Assembly (NCBI GenBank): GCA_046313915.1
Contig: JBKBXX010000134.1
Span: 1 to 7,857 of the forward strand
Source: CAKKQX01 sp046313915
GTDB taxonomy: Bacteria > Pseudomonadota > Gammaproteobacteria > Burkholderiales > SG8-41
Length of the DNA: 7,857 bases
Reading direction: 5' to 3'
Made by a program: the position numbers and the translations under genes. Position 1 is the first letter of the stretch; each line of letters opens with the position of its first letter. The notes under the pieces were generated by a model. That model had not been told where the DNA came from. It saw only the letters and a list, made by a program, of their open reading frames with translations, and made no database searches. Shown here piece after piece: positions 6,258 to 7,857 of this stretch.

Positions 6258-7661
6258 TCAGCCGGCGCCGCCGCCCGACCCGATGCCGTGGGCGGCGGCG
6301 AGCACCAGCGCGTCGAACGCGGCGGCGTCCATGAGACCCTTCGCGGCGACGATCTCGCGTACAGGCCGACCGGTCTTTTCCGATTCCTTCGCCACTTCCG
6401 CCGCCGCCGCGTAGCCGATCTGCGTATTCAGCAGGGTGGCGAGCGCGACGCTCTGGTGGATGAAGAAGGCGCAGCGCTCGCGGTTGACGATGATGCCCTT
6501 GAGGTTTTTCTCGGTGGCGGCGTTCATCGCGTTCGTCAGCCAGTCCATCGCGTCGAACAACGCGGAGCCGAGCGCGGGCATCATCACGTTCAGTTCCATT
6601 TGCCCGGCCTGCACCATGTAGGCCACGGCCGCGTCCTGCCCCAGCACCTGGAAGCAGACCTGGTTGAGCATTTCGAACATCACCGGGTTGACCTTGCCGG
6701 GCATGATGGAAGAGCCCGGCTGCACCGGCGGCAACTGGATTTCGCCCAGGCCCGTGCGCGGACCGGACGCCAGCAGGCGCAGGTCGTTGGAAATGCGCGT
6801 GAGCTCCAGCGCGAGGTTGCGGATTTCGCCGGACAGCCGCGCCAGGTCGTTCATCGACTGCATCTGCGCCACGAGCTGGCCGACCCGGATGGGTTCGCCG
6901 GTCAGCGTGGCGAGCTCGACGGCGACCCTGGCCGGGTAGTCCGGCGAGGTGTTGAGTCCGGTGCCGGCGGCCGAGCCGCCCAGACCAATCTCGGCGAGCG
7001 CCGGGCGCACGGCCTCGAGGCTGGCTGCACAGCGGGCGAGCGTCCAGGCGTAGCCGGCGAATTCCTGGCCCAGCGTGGTCGGCACGGCGTCCTGCAAATG
7101 GGTACGACCGGATTTGACCGTATCTTTCTCGCGCTCGGCCAAACGGGCGAATTCGGCGGCCATGGCATGAATCGCAGCGACGAGGCGCGGCAGCTTGGCC
7201 AGCACGGCGAGCCGGATGGCCGTGGGGATGGTGTCGTTGGTAGACTGCCCCATGTTGACGTCGTCGTTGGGATTCACCGGCGTGTAGACGCCTTTTTGCC
7301 CGCCGAGTGCGACGTTGGCGAGATTGGCGATGACCTCGTTGGTGTTCATGTTGTGGCTGGTGCCGGCGCCCGCCTGGAAGCGGTCGACGACGAACTGGTC
7401 GAGGAACTCGCCGGCGAGTATGCGTTCGCAGGCGGCAACGATGGCGTCGCGCTTTTGCTCGGAGAGCCAGCCGGGCTGGCAGTTGGCGCGCGCGGCGGCA
7501 AGCTTGATTTGTACATGCGCCAGTACGAAATCCCTATCCGGACGACGGCCGGAAATGGGAAAATTGGCCACCGCGCGCGCTGTCTGGGCACCGTACCAGG
7601 CGTTCTCGGGAACCCGGACTTCGCCGAGCGAGTCTTTCTCGATGCGCATCTCGTTCATCAT
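6258..7661 (-). CDS. Fumarase/aspartase superfamily lyase, aspartate ammonia-lyase-like
   Basis: The product is a 467-residue homotetramer-type lyase that should act reversibly on fumarate. Aspartase would deaminate L-aspartate to fumarate and ammonia; class II fumarase would hydrate fumarate to malate. Motifs are RIEKDSLGEVRVP (6-18), AGAGTSHNMNTNEV (97-110), NPNDDVNMGQSTND (130-143), SGRTHLQDAVPTTLGQE (184-200), GTGLNT (233-238) and the superfamily signature GSSIMPGKVNP (316-326). The GAGTS, STN and NQVCFQV (333-339) blocks resemble aspartases, where fumarases usually have TGSGT, SSN and HPNDDVN. Thr101, Ser140, Thr141, Asn142 and His188 fall at positions expected for an aspartase, so I favour that activity, but the call is not final. 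ATG 7661 gives MMNEMRIEKD, matching aspartase N-termini; ATG 7658 or 7649 are alternatives, and TTG 7685 would overlap the divergent gene. The C-terminus ends in a glycine-rich tail. ylqF follows 11 nt downstream. Confidence 0.9.
   Translation of the reverse strand: MMNEMRIEKDSLGEVRVPENAWYGAQTARAVANFPISGRRPDRDFVLAHVQIKLAAARANCQPGWLSEQKRDAIVAACERILAGEFLDQFVVDRFQAGAGTSHNMNTNEVIANLANVALGGQKGVYTPVNPNDDVNMGQSTNDTIPTAIRLAVLAKLPRLVAAIHAMAAEFARLAEREKDTVKSGRTHLQDAVPTTLGQEFAGYAWTLARCAASLEAVRPALAEIGLGGSAAGTGLNTSPDYPARVAVELATLTGEPIRVGQLVAQMQSMNDLARLSGEIRNLALELTRISNDLRLLASGPRTGLGEIQLPPVQPGSSIMPGKVNPVMFEMLNQVCFQVLGQDAAVAYMVQAGQMELNVMMPALGSALFDAMDWLTNAMNAATEKNLKGIIVNRERCAFFIHQSVALATLLNTQIGYAAAAEVAKESEKTGRPVREIVAAKGLMDAAAFDALVLAAAHGIGSGGGAG
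6266..6300. repeat. Perfect GC-rich 11-bp inverted repeat at the 3' end of the lyase gene
   Basis: CGCCGCCGCCC (6266-6276) and GGGCGGCGGCG (6290-6300) are exact complements with a 13-nt spacer. In the minus-strand message the hairpin would end 6 nt before the lyase stop codon and about 19 nt before the ylqF start. It encodes part of the Ala- and Gly-rich end of the lyase, so low-complexity codon use may explain it. No T-tract follows. Confidence 0.5.
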
Positions 7662-7670
7662 GGAAAACCA

Positions 7671-7857
7671 ATGCCTGCCTTGCAAAAAAAACGATTTTAT
7701 CCGATGTGGTTTGCTGCCCTGCTGCTGTTGTCGGGCGGCTCATGGGGTCAGGCAGAAGGTTTCCAGCTCACCGACACCCATGGCAAAGTCCACTCACTGG
7801 CGGGATACAAGGGGAAATGGGTTCTCGTGAACTATTGGGCTACCTGGTGCCCGCCGT
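7671..7857 (+). CDS. TlpA/ResA-like periplasmic thiol-disulfide protein (partial, 3' end missing)
   Basis: The frame opens at ATG 7671 and is still open at the window end, giving 62 codons plus one base. The N-terminus is a signal peptide: a basic n-region QKKR (5-8), a hydrophobic core WFAALLLL (13-20) and a plausible cleavage after GQA (26-28). The mature part begins EGFQLTDTHGKVHSLAGYKGKWVLVNYWATWCPP, read as two blocks: GFQLTDTHGK (30-39), then LAGYKGKWVLVNYWATWCPP (43-62). The latter is the TlpA/AlkC-type thioredoxin-fold entry running into a WCxxC redox motif whose second cysteine lies beyond the edge. Such proteins reduce or shuffle disulfides in the periplasm, often for cytochrome c maturation; the exact partner is unknown. 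TGGAAA (7661-7666) could serve as a weak ribosome site. ATG 7704 is a poorer start because it drops the basic n-region. It is divergent from the lyase, with 9 bp between start codons. Confidence 0.88.
   Translation, partial: MPALQKKRFYPMWFAALLLLSGGSWGQAEGFQLTDTHGKVHSLAGYKGKWVLVNYWATWCPP

Noticed and set aside
5194..6414. A 406-codon open frame on the plus strand opposite ylqF
   Set aside because: It is the mirror of a well-supported GTPase gene, with a low-complexity Arg/Gly/His-rich translation and no family motif.
1..7857. Mobile element, phage, CRISPR, toxin-antitoxin or other undescribed multi-gene system
   Set aside because: Nearly every base is assigned to recognised core-metabolism, RNA-modification, membrane or ribosome-assembly genes; no terminal repeats, transposase, integrase, spaced repeats or tRNA-like folds were seen.

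Overview
The window is about 7.9 kb of GC-rich, densely coding bacterial chromosome. Gene content and protein character suggest a proteobacterium, most likely a betaproteobacterium: thiG is followed directly by trmB, the G6PDH has the GATGNLASNKLLPAL nucleotide loop, and a YlqF-type GTPase is present. The genus cannot be named from sequence reading alone. All recognisable genes are housekeeping genes. I see no transposase, integrase, phage gene, CRISPR array, rRNA, tRNA or defence-type gene.

Layout. Plus strand, 1-3078 and on to 5332: the 3' part of thiG (thiamine thiazole synthase, cut by the left edge), then trmB (tRNA m7G46 methyltransferase) 3 nt later, then a MarC-family inner-membrane protein whose start sits in a perfect 11-bp inverted repeat. 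A 143-nt gap containing a strong imperfect hairpin follows. After it come gnd (short-form 6-phosphogluconate dehydrogenase), zwf (glucose-6-phosphate dehydrogenase) and pgl (6-phosphogluconolactonase). Minus strand, 5323-7661: a fumarase/aspartase-superfamily lyase with aspartase-like active-site motifs, followed 11 nt downstream by a circularly permuted GTPase of the YlqF/RbgA family, which converges on pgl with a 10-bp overlap. Plus strand from 7671: the first 62 codons of a secreted TlpA/ResA-like thiol-disulfide protein, divergent from the lyase and cut by the right edge in its WCPP motif.

How the genes work together. gnd, zwf and pgl encode the complete oxidative branch of the pentose phosphate pathway (glucose-6-phosphate to ribulose-5-phosphate plus CO2, yielding reduced nicotinamide cofactor). 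gnd and zwf are 1 nt apart, with the zwf Shine-Dalgarno inside the end of gnd, so they are very probably cotranscribed. thiG-trmB and lyase-ylqF look like two further two-gene transcription units.

I found no convincing undescribed system. The items most worth checking are non-coding: the palindrome at the marC start (possible leaderless transcript and operator), the hairpin ahead of gnd-zwf-pgl, and the two divergent genes whose start codons are only 9 bp apart.
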